A stretch of 64,000 nucleotides of DNA, from assembly GCA_040219275.1 (NCBI GenBank), contig JAVJSU010000039.1, positions 1 to 64,000 on the forward strand. Direction: 5' to 3'. Source of the stretch: JAVJSU01 sp040219275 (GTDB lineage Bacteria > Chloroflexota > Anaerolineae > Aggregatilineales > Phototrophicaceae). The notes below the pieces were generated by a model. It had not been told where the DNA came from. It searched no databases and was given only the letters and a program-made list of their open reading frames with translations. Made by a program: the position numbers and the translations under genes. The first letter of the stretch is position 1. Each line of letters opens with the position of its first letter. Shown here piece by piece: positions 56,984 through 64,000 of the stretch.

Positions 56984-58723
56984 TTATTGACCTTCTGTTT
57001 CCAGTCGAATTAACTCACGGCGAAGGGTTTTACCAACGACTGTTTTAGGCAATTCGTCGATAAATCCGAAGCGACGTGGAATTTCGTATTGTGCCAGATG
57101 ACCTTCACAGTGCTTAATGAGTTCTTCCGGTGTTGCGCTCATCCCCGGCTTCAAGACAATCCACGCTTTTAGCGCTTCCTGCCCCACTCTTTCAGGATGT
57201 GGCACAGCGGCAACGCCCACTTCTAAGACTGCCGGATGATCTTTGAGCACTTTTTCCACCGCGTTCGGATAGACATTATAACCGCCGATTAGCGCCATAT
57301 CCTTCTTACGATCGACGATGTAAAAATACCCATCATCATCCATGCGGGCGATGTCACCCGTGAATAACCACAACTTCCCACCAATTTCACGCAGGGAATT
57401 TGATGTTTCGGTGGGCATTTTGTGATAGCCCTTCATCACCTGAGGACCGCTCATCAATAATTCGCCCGGTTCACCCACTGGCACAGGGGTAACACCATCT
57501 TCAACATCCACGATGAGCATGTCCGTGTCCGGCAACGGCAAGCCGATTGAACCTGTCCGGTTTTCTCCGTTAATCGGGTTCACATGCGTCGCTGTAGGGG
57601 CTTCACTCATACCAAAACCTTCCAGCAAACGCCCACCCGTCAGGCGTTCAAATTCGACCTTGGTTGCGGGTGGCAAAGGCGCGGAACCACTAACACACAG
57701 ACGGATCGAATTGAGCTTAACCTCACCTGATGTAATCTTCGGATGATTGTTGATCGCGTTGTACAGCGCAGGCACACCATGAAACAAAGTCGGCTTGAAT
57801 TTGTCAACGGCTCCGATTACATCGCCAATATCACGCGCATTGACAATCAAGATAATTTTACTGCCCATCCGCACCGCATTGCTTAACACGGCAACCATAC
57901 CGAATACATGGAACATCGGGATCGCGCCGAGGAAAATTTCGTCTTCGCCGGGGACGTTATCGACGGAAAGTACCGCGTTCTGTTGAATAATATTCGCCGT
58001 CAATGAACGATGCGTAGACATTGCCGCTTTGGAAACACCCGTCGTGCCACCAGTGTATTGGAATAAACACAAATCATCCGGCGTAACTTTGACATCCGGT
58101 TTGCGCCCGTCATATTTCTTGAGCAACTCCTGAAACCAATGATCGCCAGACTTCACGCTTTCCAGATAGTGACCATCTTTTTTCTCGCGGGCGAGGGTGA
58201 ATAACAGCTTCGCCAGACCGGGTAAATATTCTTTGATATTGGCGACAATCACATGCTTCACTTTTGTTTTGGGCTGAACTTGCTTCACAAGGTCATAAAA
58301 CAAGGTCAATGTGAGCACGATTTCAGCATCACAATCGTCAATCTGATATTGCATTTTATCCGCCGGATAGGTTGGATTTGTCGCCGCGACCACCCCCCCC
58401 GCCTTAAGAATGGCATAAAACCCGACAGCGAACGCCACGCAGTTTGGCATGACAATCGCCACACGATCACCCTTCTTCAGCCCTAAGTCAATCAGCGCAA
58501 CCGCCAGCGCATCAGACCAACGATCCAATTCACTGTACGTCACAGATTTCGCAATACGCCCTACTACAGGCAATTCTGCGCTGGTAATCAGCACATCACG
58601 ATTCGGCAAGCGTTTTGCACTCTCACCTAAAAACTGATGTAACGGGGCTTCGGGATAGTCTAATTTTGTGGGCACGCCCGCATCATAACTTTTAGTCCAC
58701 GGGCGTTCTGCATAATTTGTCAT
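56984..58723 (-). CDS. Long-chain acyl-CoA ligase (AMP-binding) 2
   Basis: 579 residues from the ATG at 58723 (GGAG 8 nt upstream; a GTG at 58732 is open). Same family as the neighbour, with EGFGMSEAPTATHVNP, LWLFTGDIARMDDDGYFYIV and LPKTVVGKTLRREL. Motif I reads YTGGTTGVSKAAMSTHR: the glycine that normally follows the lysine is alanine, a conservative but unusual change. It is probably active, and may differ in substrate or kinetics from its duplicate. Confidence 0.85.
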   Translation of the reverse strand: MTNYAERPWTKSYDAGVPTKLDYPEAPLHQFLGESAKRLPNRDVLITSAELPVVGRIAKSVTYSELDRWSDALAVALIDLGLKKGDRVAIVMPNCVAFAVGFYAILKAGGVVAATNPTYPADKMQYQIDDCDAEIVLTLTLFYDLVKQVQPKTKVKHVIVANIKEYLPGLAKLLFTLAREKKDGHYLESVKSGDHWFQELLKKYDGRKPDVKVTPDDLCLFQYTGGTTGVSKAAMSTHRSLTANIIQQNAVLSVDNVPGEDEIFLGAIPMFHVFGMVAVLSNAVRMGSKIILIVNARDIGDVIGAVDKFKPTLFHGVPALYNAINNHPKITSGEVKLNSIRLCVSGSAPLPPATKVEFERLTGGRLLEGFGMSEAPTATHVNPINGENRTGSIGLPLPDTDMLIVDVEDGVTPVPVGEPGELLMSGPQVMKGYHKMPTETSNSLREIGGKLWLFTGDIARMDDDGYFYIVDRKKDMALIGGYNVYPNAVEKVLKDHPAVLEVGVAAVPHPERVGQEALKAWIVLKPGMSATPEELIKHCEGHLAQYEIPRRFGFIDELPKTVVGKTLRRELIRLETEGQ

Positions 58724-58820
58724 TAAAAACACTCCAAATTAATCTAATCCAAGTTTAATTTGTGCTAAAGTATACGTGATCGTGAAGGTCGCTTCAAGCA
58801 TTTCTTAAACAATCACAAAT

Positions 58821-59234
58821 TTATGAGTCGATCCATGTACGCCACGCCGATGGAATACGCGCTACCTGCCCTGCTTTCGTGATACATACATGCTTCGTGT
58901 ATCCGGTAACAAGCGCTTCATCTGTATTGGCATCGACAATTTCATAATTGAAAATCATCGTGCGGCTTTTCATTTCTGATAACCAACAGCGCGTCGTGAT
59001 TTGTTGCTCATAACGGGCGGCGCGGCTATAGCGCAAATTTGCCTCTGAGACCATCAAGAAATAGCCCTCTTTTTCGAATTCGCTATACGGATGCCCGCGC
59101 AAGCGAGCATAATGGCTACGCCCTTCTTCAAAATAGGAGAGATAATTGCGATGATGGACTATTCCCATTGCGTCTGTTTCAGCATAACGCACATGAAAAG
59201 TAATTTCCGCAACAAAACGATCTACCGGTGCCAT
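58821..59234 (-). CDS. Acyl-CoA thioesterase, 4HBT hotdog family
   Basis: 137 residues with the hotdog signature VRYAETDAMGIVHHRNYLSYFEEGRS (Asp of AETDAMG, about 20), typical of YbgC/FadM-like thioesterases that hydrolyse acyl-CoA. Single domain of usual length. The neighbouring ligases make the opposite reaction product, so they may act in the same acyl-CoA pool. It lies 98 bp upstream of the second ligase and may share its transcript. Confidence 0.85.
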   Translation of the reverse strand: MAPVDRFVAEITFHVRYAETDAMGIVHHRNYLSYFEEGRSHYARLRGHPYSEFEKEGYFLMVSEANLRYSRAARYEQQITTRCWLSEMKSRTMIFNYEIVDANTDEALVTGYTKHVCITKAGQVARIPSAWRTWIDS

Positions 59235-59365
59235 ACACAGCCCTACCGTTTAATCAGTCGATACCCACGCGCATACAGCATACACTACACGGGAAAGTTG
59301 GTCGATACTTAGCCTCAGTCATGCTACACTTCTGATGATTACTGATCTATGGAGTTTTATAAACT

Positions 59366-60118
59366 ATGAAAATGGGTTCTATCCGTAAAGTTCTGGCAAG
59401 TTGTATTGTTCTTCTACTACTCGCGGTTCCCGTCATTGCTCAGGAAGATGGCGACGATGAAGGGATCGATTCCGGCACAATAATTGATGTGCTCAATACG
59501 CTCACTGTAAATCAAACACCGGATTATGTAACGCGCTATGATGATGTGCCACAATCACGCACAGAAGACGGGGCATTCGTTCTTGGTAATCCTGATGCAG
59601 AGGTCGTTATCGTGGAATTTGCTGATTTTATGTGTCCGCATTGTCAGGCATATGAACCAACTATTCAGCAACTCATTACCGAACATGTATTGACAGGCGA
59701 CATTCGCCTGGAATATCGCATGTTTCCGATTGTTAATCCGAACCTTTCGCCCCTCACCGCACAACTTGCAGAATGCGCAGGGGAACAGGGCAATTTTTGG
59801 GGCGCACACGATTATATTTTTGAGTTATCCAGTTCACAACGCGTAGATATGGATGTTGTCAATAATGTAGTCGATACACTGGCACTTGATATGGAAGCGA
59901 TGGAATCCTGCCTCGCAACCGCAGATCAATTCCTGACTGATTCGGAACTCGGAAACAGTCTGGGGGTAACGGGTACACCATCAATACTCTTGAGTGTCGG
60001 TGAGGTCGGTCCAAACTGGGTCGTTGCCAATGGTGAACCACTGCGTGGCGCATTACCCTACGAAGTGCTAGAACTCATCATTCAAGCCGCACTGAATGGT
60101 GAATTCCAGAGCAATTAG
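59366..60118 (+). CDS. DsbA/thioredoxin-fold thiol-disulfide protein, exported
   Basis: 250 residues. An N-terminal signal peptide (RKVLASCIVLLLLAVPVIAQ, about 6-25) is followed by an acidic linker and a DsbA-like domain with FADFMCPHCQAYEPTI (active-site CPHC, about 93-96) and the cis-Pro region GVTGTPSILLSV (about 195-206). The family oxidises or isomerises disulfides outside the cytoplasm. Further Cys at about 135 and 175 lie outside the motif. No ribosome binding site of note beyond GGAG 11 nt upstream. Confidence 0.85.
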   Translation: MKMGSIRKVLASCIVLLLLAVPVIAQEDGDDEGIDSGTIIDVLNTLTVNQTPDYVTRYDDVPQSRTEDGAFVLGNPDAEVVIVEFADFMCPHCQAYEPTIQQLITEHVLTGDIRLEYRMFPIVNPNLSPLTAQLAECAGEQGNFWGAHDYIFELSSSQRVDMDVVNNVVDTLALDMEAMESCLATADQFLTDSELGNSLGVTGTPSILLSVGEVGPNWVVANGEPLRGALPYEVLELIIQAALNGEFQSN

Positions 60119-60133
60119 CATTTAATCAATCGC

Positions 60134-60985
60134 TTAGGTTGCGGCGGTTTTCCTCAAGATCGCCGCGCCTTTTTCATTGGGAATAATTTCAACGATTTCC
60201 AGATTAAATTCATCCAACCAGCGATTTATCATTTCGGTTTCATCATCGCGCATCACGTCGTCCACAAGGATAAAAGCACCCTCATTGAGTTGATCGTACA
60301 ATTCTGGTAGCGCCGGATACCGCGCCAATTTGCAAGTAAATCCAGGCGGTCCATCGACAATGAGTAGGTCAATTTTATCTAATGCGCTCTTATCCTTAAT
60401 GTCATACCATTTCCAGATCTGCCCATCTTTTTCCCATGTTTTCAATGGTGCGTGAACAACCGTCGCCGTCCCTTCGAAACCATGTTTTGCGACACCGCGC
60501 TCACTTTCCTTTGCGAATTGCGCCAGATGTTCTAAGGATGTCACCTTACCTTCGCCAATTTTCTGCAACGCATAAGATGAAATTAACGTTGATGTACCAC
60601 TGCCTAATTCAACGATATGCTTTGGACGGTTGATAGTAACTAACGACAAGACAAGTAACGCGAAGTCGGGCGAAATTGCCCAGATACGCATTGGTGGTAA
60701 GGGATGGCGTACTTTTATTAACGCGTGGATCGATGTTAATGCCTCTAATTGCCGATAATGATGGAAACTTTCTATCTGGGTACGATGATATAAGGTGAGA
60801 ATAATGTAAATTAGTAATGCACTAATCAACACAAGCGGAACAGTATACCCAATACTCCCTAATAACGTCACACTAATCAGTGAGAGGGACAAACTGGAAA
60901 CCCAGAGGGCAATGATTTTCCGACGGAAAAGAGAATAACTACGGTCTCGTGATTCGACGTGGCGTGGTTTCTTAATCCGATTCAT
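60134..60985 (-). CDS. SAM-dependent methyltransferase-like protein with N-terminal membrane anchor
   Basis: 283 residues. Two hydrophobic helices (about 25-48 and 50-68) precede a Rossmann-type methyltransferase domain with HIVELGSGTST (about 125-135), VTSLEHLAQFAKES, and LLIVDGPPG (about 205-213), close to the class with VDGPPG seen in glycan- or lipid-associated methyltransferases. The C-terminus is DDVMRDDETEMI and beyond. Start 3 bp after the hisE stop, so it is likely the last gene of the his operon transcript, though there is no known link to histidine synthesis. Confidence 0.7.
   Translation of the reverse strand: MNRIKKPRHVESRDRSYSLFRRKIIALWVSSLSLSLISVTLLGSIGYTVPLVLISALLIYIILTLYHRTQIESFHHYRQLEALTSIHALIKVRHPLPPMRIWAISPDFALLVLSLVTINRPKHIVELGSGTSTLISSYALQKIGEGKVTSLEHLAQFAKESERGVAKHGFEGTATVVHAPLKTWEKDGQIWKWYDIKDKSALDKIDLLIVDGPPGFTCKLARYPALPELYDQLNEGAFILVDDVMRDDETEMINRWLDEFNLEIVEIIPNEKGAAILRKTAAT
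60138..60173 (+). terminator. Terminator of the DsbA-like gene, inside the end of the next gene
   Basis: GCGGCG (60141-60146) pairs with CGCCGC (60161-60166), then GCCTTTTT. It lies within the last codons of the convergent methyltransferase gene. Confidence 0.5.
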
Positions 60986-60988
60986 TAT

Positions 60989-61279
60989 CTAACTACCTTT
61001 CGCATGACGGCGCTGTAATTCGGTGCTCACATCATCAAGTGTGATACCTAATTGATTCATGAGCACCAGTGTGTGATAAAACAGATCAGACAGCTCGCCT
61101 ATTTGCTCATCACGACCTTGCCCAAGCCCCGCAACAATGACTTCCACCGCCTCCTCACCTACTTTTTGAGCGATCTTATTAACACCCTTGTCAAAGAGTT
61201 CATTGGTATAACTGTTTTCTTTGGGTTGGTGCCTACGATCTGCAATGATCGCTTCCAGTTGAGAGAGCATATCAGCCAT
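60989..61279 (-). CDS. hisE: Phosphoribosyl-ATP pyrophosphatase
   Basis: 96 residues with the HisE all-helical MazG-like pattern: LEAIIADRRHQPKENSYTNE, KVGEEAVEVIVAGLG (conserved acidic residues EEAVE) and LSDLFYHTLVLM. It converts PR-ATP to PR-AMP, the second step of histidine synthesis. The start overlaps the hisI stop by 8 bp. It is a separate gene, not fused to hisI. Confidence 0.92.
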   Translation of the reverse strand: MADMLSQLEAIIADRRHQPKENSYTNELFDKGVNKIAQKVGEEAVEVIVAGLGQGRDEQIGELSDLFYHTLVLMNQLGITLDDVSTELQRRHAKGS

Positions 61280-61655
61280 ATGATTCGTTTTCTTCCGTTC
61301 CAGTTATCAATTCACGCTCAAAATCGGATACATTACGATAAAAACAACTTACTGCCCCTGTATGACACGCAGGTCCGGCAGGATCAACGGTTATCAACAA
61401 AGCATCGCCGTCGCAATCCACAAAAATGTCTTCTACGGTTTGCGTATTGCCGGAGGTCGCGCCCTTATGCCAGAATTCTCCCCGGCTACGACTCCAGAAA
61501 ACCGTTTCGCCCAGTTCAAGCGTTCTCCGAAGCGATTCAGCGTTCATATAGGCGACCATCAATACTTGCCTCGTGGTCACATCCTGTACAATCGTTGTAA
61601 CCAGCCCCGAATTATCCCACTTAATCTTATCCAACAAGATTTCCACTTCCATCAT
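61272..61655 (-). CDS. hisI: Phosphoribosyl-AMP cyclohydrolase
   Basis: 127 residues from the ATG at 61655, which overlaps the hisF stop as ATGA; a TTG upstream (61679) is open but would overlap more. Signatures: VTTIVQDVTTRQVLMVAYMN, TVFWSRSRGEFWHKGATSGN, and the zinc/magnesium site DCDGDALL with PACHTGAVSC. It opens the adenine ring of PR-AMP (third step). Confidence 0.92.
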   Translation of the reverse strand: MMEVEILLDKIKWDNSGLVTTIVQDVTTRQVLMVAYMNAESLRRTLELGETVFWSRSRGEFWHKGATSGNTQTVEDIFVDCDGDALLITVDPAGPACHTGAVSCFYRNVSDFERELITGTEENESYG

Positions 61656-62419
61656 GCCCAACCATTTGACCGGATACAAACACCTTGATCTGTTAAATAG
61701 GCTTTCAAATCCGCCAGCCTCAACTGATTATAGTGGAATAAACTCGCCGCTAATGCCGCATCCGCACCGCCTGCCGTCAGCGCCTCATAAAAATGCGCCT
61801 TCGTCCCTGCGCCACCGGATGCAATCACCGGAATAGTCACCGCTTCGCTCACCGCCTGAGTCATTTCTACGTTATAGCCGGCTTTTGTGCCATCACGGTC
61901 CATGCTGGTAAGTAAGATTTCACCCGCCCCGCGATCTTCCACTTCTTTCGCCCATTCAACCGCGGTGCGCTCGGTTGCTAATCGCCCACCATTAATATGC
62001 ACGATCCATTCACCGTCAATGAGCATCGGGTCAATCGCCACGACGATGCACTGACTACCAAACGCCCATGCACCCTCATTAATCAATTGGGGATTCTTAA
62101 TCGCCGCGCTATTTATGCTCACTTTATCTGCCCCGGCAAGCAATGTCGCACGAATATCATCAATGGTGCGAATTCCCCCGCCGACACAGAATGGAATAAA
62201 CACATTATCTGCCACACGGCGCACCATATCAAGCGTTGTGTTACGATTCTCATGGCTTGCTGTTATGTCCAGAAAGACCAGTTCATCCGCACCTTCTCGA
62301 TCATACAGAACCGCTTGCTCCACAGGATCGCCCGCGTCCTGCAAATTCACGAAATTCACACCCTTCACCACACGCCCGTCTTTCACATCCAGACAGGGAA
62401 TAATCCGCTTCGCCAGCAT
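61652..62419 (-). CDS. hisF: Imidazole glycerol phosphate synthase, cyclase subunit
   Basis: 255 residues, TIM barrel with IIPCLDVKDGRVVKGVNF (catalytic Asp11), FLDITAS, FCVGGGIRTIDDI, AGADKVSINSAAI, TSMDRDGTKAGY (catalytic Asp in SMDRDG) and PVIASGGAG. It uses ammonia from HisH to form IGP and AICAR. Complete; the usual length. Confidence 0.95.
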   Translation of the reverse strand: MLAKRIIPCLDVKDGRVVKGVNFVNLQDAGDPVEQAVLYDREGADELVFLDITASHENRNTTLDMVRRVADNVFIPFCVGGGIRTIDDIRATLLAGADKVSINSAAIKNPQLINEGAWAFGSQCIVVAIDPMLIDGEWIVHINGGRLATERTAVEWAKEVEDRGAGEILLTSMDRDGTKAGYNVEMTQAVSEAVTIPVIASGGAGTKAHFYEALTAGGADAALAASLFHYNQLRLADLKAYLTDQGVCIRSNGWA

Positions 62420-62466
62420 TTACCCACTCGCTTCCTGTTTTTACATTCGGACTTTTACACAAATTT

Positions 62467-63189
62467 TTACGATTGTCGGGTGGCAATAATCGCTTCGCCG
62501 ACTGTCATACGATCTTCATAGAGCGCCATGCCGATGATCGCGCCAGCTACCACTTTGCTCCGCGCTAGTTGATGAATTTCCGACATATCACTCACCCCAC
62601 CGGACGCAATGACCTGTAAGCCGGTTTCCCGCCCTAATGTAATCGTTTCATGCACATTGACACCCAATAAACTGCCATCGCGGTGAACATCCGTATAAAG
62701 CGCATGGATAACCCCACCCTTCGCAAGTTCGCGTCCAAATTCGATTGGACGCAATTCGGTAATTTTCTTCCAGCCGTGCGTGGCAATTTTGCCGTCACGG
62801 GCATCTAATGCAATGCAAATCGCATCCGCGCCAAATTGCTTGACTGCCTCAAATGCGAACTCTGGATTTTCGATTGCCGCCGTGCCGATAACCGCCCGCT
62901 TCGCGCCCTGCTCTAGCGCCTTTTCAACGTTTTCCAGCGTGCGTAACCCGCCACCAAATTGAATATTGACCCCAAGTTTAGCGACTTTTTCCAGAATACT
63001 ACTGTTGTCATTCGCAGTATCAAATGCCCCATCTAAATTGACCATATGAATCCACTGTGCGCCTTCGTCAACCCACTTTTGCGCTGTGGCAAGCGGATCA
63101 TCGCTGAATATCGTCTGTCGCTCAGGATCACCTTCTTTGAGGCGTACCACTTTGCCACCACGCAGGTCAATCGCTGGATAAATAATCAT
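62467..63189 (-). CDS. hisA: Phosphoribosylformimino-5-aminoimidazole carboxamide ribotide isomerase
   Basis: 240 residues, TIM barrel with YPAIDLRGGKVVRL (catalytic Asp8), IQFGGGLRTLENVE, RAVIGTAA, YTDVHRDGSL (second catalytic Asp) and VIASGGVSDMSEI. Amadori rearrangement, fourth step. It is followed by hisF after 47 bp and preceded by hisH with a 16-bp gap. Confidence 0.95.
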   Translation of the reverse strand: MIIYPAIDLRGGKVVRLKEGDPERQTIFSDDPLATAQKWVDEGAQWIHMVNLDGAFDTANDNSSILEKVAKLGVNIQFGGGLRTLENVEKALEQGAKRAVIGTAAIENPEFAFEAVKQFGADAICIALDARDGKIATHGWKKITELRPIEFGRELAKGGVIHALYTDVHRDGSLLGVNVHETITLGRETGLQVIASGGVSDMSEIHQLARSKVVAGAIIGMALYEDRMTVGEAIIATRQS

Positions 63190-63205
63190 GTTTGTCCTCC
63201 AACTT

Positions 63206-63817
63206 TCAGGTGAGGTTCAGGAAATTTGCAAGTAATTTTAGCCCGATTTTCTGGCTTTTTTCGGGATGAAACTGCACACCGTAGATGTTATCGTGCTGAA
63301 CACCCACCGTAAAGGGCATCCCGTAGTCTGTGGTGAGCATGACATCATCAGGATTTGCCGCATCGCAATAATAGCTGTGCACAAAATAAGCGTAATCGCC
63401 TTCCATGACACCGTTTAACAGTGGCGACGCTTTGTGGGCGATTAATTGATTCCAGCCCATGTGCGGCACTTTGAAGACGTGATCTTTCGGGAAGCGACGC
63501 ACTTTACCGGGAAGAATGCCCAGCCCCTCATGCGTACCCATTTCATCGCTTTCCTCAAATAGAAATTGCATCCCAAGACAAATACCAAGATAGGGTGTTC
63601 CGGCTGAAATCGCATCTTTGAGTGGCTCAACAATGCCCTGTTTGTGGAGTTGTTGCATACCCGCGCCGAATGCCCCCACTCCCGGCAAAATGATCTTGTC
63701 AGCACCATTGAGCTGATCGCCGGATTGTACCAACGTCACATCGTCAATGCCGAGATGATTCAACGCATGGAGCACACTTCTCAAATTTCCTGCACCGTAG
63801 TCAATCACTGCTAACAT
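63206..63817 (-). CDS. hisH: Imidazole glycerol phosphate synthase, glutaminase subunit
   Basis: 203 residues, class I glutamine amidotransferase: IDYGAGNLRSV, PGVGAFGAGM, nucleophile Cys in GICLGMQFLFEES (about 80), and the His-x-Glu of YGVQFHPEKS (about 182-191). It delivers ammonia to HisF. GGAAGGAG precedes the ATG. First structural gene of the operon seen; the terminator and leader peptide described next lie immediately upstream. Confidence 0.95.
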   Translation of the reverse strand: MLAVIDYGAGNLRSVLHALNHLGIDDVTLVQSGDQLNGADKIILPGVGAFGAGMQQLHKQGIVEPLKDAISAGTPYLGICLGMQFLFEESDEMGTHEGLGILPGKVRRFPKDHVFKVPHMGWNQLIAHKASPLLNGVMEGDYAYFVHSYYCDAANPDDVMLTTDYGMPFTVGVQHDNIYGVQFHPEKSQKIGLKLLANFLNLT

Positions 63818-63845
63818 CTGTTTCTCCTTCCGCCTGCATCACCGC

Positions 63846-63879
63846 AAAATAAAAAACCCCCACACTGATGTGTGAGGGT
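63846..63879 (-). terminator. Attenuator terminator of the his operon
   Basis: On the minus strand, CCCTCACAC-ATCA-GTGTGGGGG forms a stem with one mismatch (63856-63879), followed by TTTTTTATTTT (63846-63856). It lies 29 bp upstream of hisH and 60 bp after the stop of the histidine-rich leader frame, the position of a classical attenuator. Confidence 0.8.
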
Positions 63880-63938
63880 GAATGTCCATGTTTCAATACC
63901 AACCCATCATGATCGCAGACGGGAAAATTTCCGCAGGA

Positions 63939-63998
63939 TCAACACCAGTGCGTGCGCTTTTTTTGTAGGTGATGGTGGTGGTGAAATTGGTTGGTCAT
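63939..63998 (-). CDS. hisL: his operon leader peptide
   Basis: Minus-strand ATG at 63998, stop TGA at 63939-63941, 19 codons: MTNQFHHHHHLQKKRTHWC. Six of the 19 residues are histidine, five in a row (codons CAC CAC CAC CAT CAC). Together with the terminator at 63846-63879 and hisH directly after it, this is the arrangement of a transcription attenuator in which ribosomes stalling on His codons prevent terminator formation. The ribosome binding site and promoter lie beyond the window edge (only two bases remain). I can see CCAACC in the leader complementary to GGTTGG (about 63898-63903), but I have not resolved the anti-terminator fold. Confidence 0.75.
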   Translation of the reverse strand: MTNQFHHHHHLQKKRTHWC

Positions 63999-64000
63999 TT

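Noticed and set aside
63966..63983. Poly-His codons as an artefact or vector His-tag
   Set aside because: The frame lies in native-looking sequence directly upstream of a terminator and hisH, and it continues into unrelated codons before its own stop.

Overview
The window looks like a chromosomal stretch of a Chloroflexota-type bacterium (Anaerolineae-like; my inference from the gene set, not a database match). Pointers are a BTAD-type regulator, a DUF1800/DUF1501 pair, tandem acyl-CoA ligases, multi-PAS kinases and a compact hisH-A-F-I-E cluster. It divides into an accessory part (1 to about 41.28 kb) and a housekeeping part (about 41.28 kb to the end).

Accessory part, left half. A truncated IS1-family element lies at the edge (1-504), next to a DUF4188 gene flanked by two diverged copies of one sequence. 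From 1.8 to 8.3 kb there is a plasmid-like backbone, all on the + strand: an actin-like ParM with a ParR-like partner, a 208-bp run of six consecutive hairpins, an HU-like protein, a ribbon-helix-helix accessory protein, an HUH-type relaxase, and a large primase-polymerase/helicase followed by 9-bp iteron-like repeats and a terminator. From 9.06 to 28.56 kb comes a co-directional signalling cargo: a receiver-kinase hybrid, KaiC, two KaiB paralogues, four large PAS/GAF histidine kinases, a second receiver-kinase hybrid and a stand-alone receiver, interrupted by a sigma-like DNA-binding gene. I see no classical output gene and no KaiA.

Accessory part, right half. Two related large serine recombinases (29.3-31.4 and 39.0-41.3 kb, same direction) flank a complete minus-strand Wadjet operon (jetA-jetB-jetC-jetD, 31.4-38.0 kb). 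A small excisionase-like gene precedes the second recombinase. That recombinase gene runs antisense into the 3' end of the chromosomal copper ATPase gene, so the 3' end of copA is the probable integration site. Both recombinases lack the usual cysteine zinc ribbon and carry C-terminal repeats resembling Myb/SANT modules.

Housekeeping part. copA, an AlaX-type alanyl-tRNA editing protein, gyrB, tRNA-Arg(TCT), a LuxR-type two-component system followed by a membrane protein/DUF1800/DUF1501 group, a BTAD-type regulator, two acyl-CoA ligases, a thioesterase, a DsbA-like protein, a methyltransferase and the his operon. At the extreme right edge the his operon is preceded, on the minus strand, by a 19-codon reading frame with five consecutive histidine codons and then a strong terminator upstream of hisH: a classical-looking histidine attenuator. 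This, the hairpin array, the mobile Kai/kinase cargo and the recombinase-flanked Wadjet operon are the observations most worth following.
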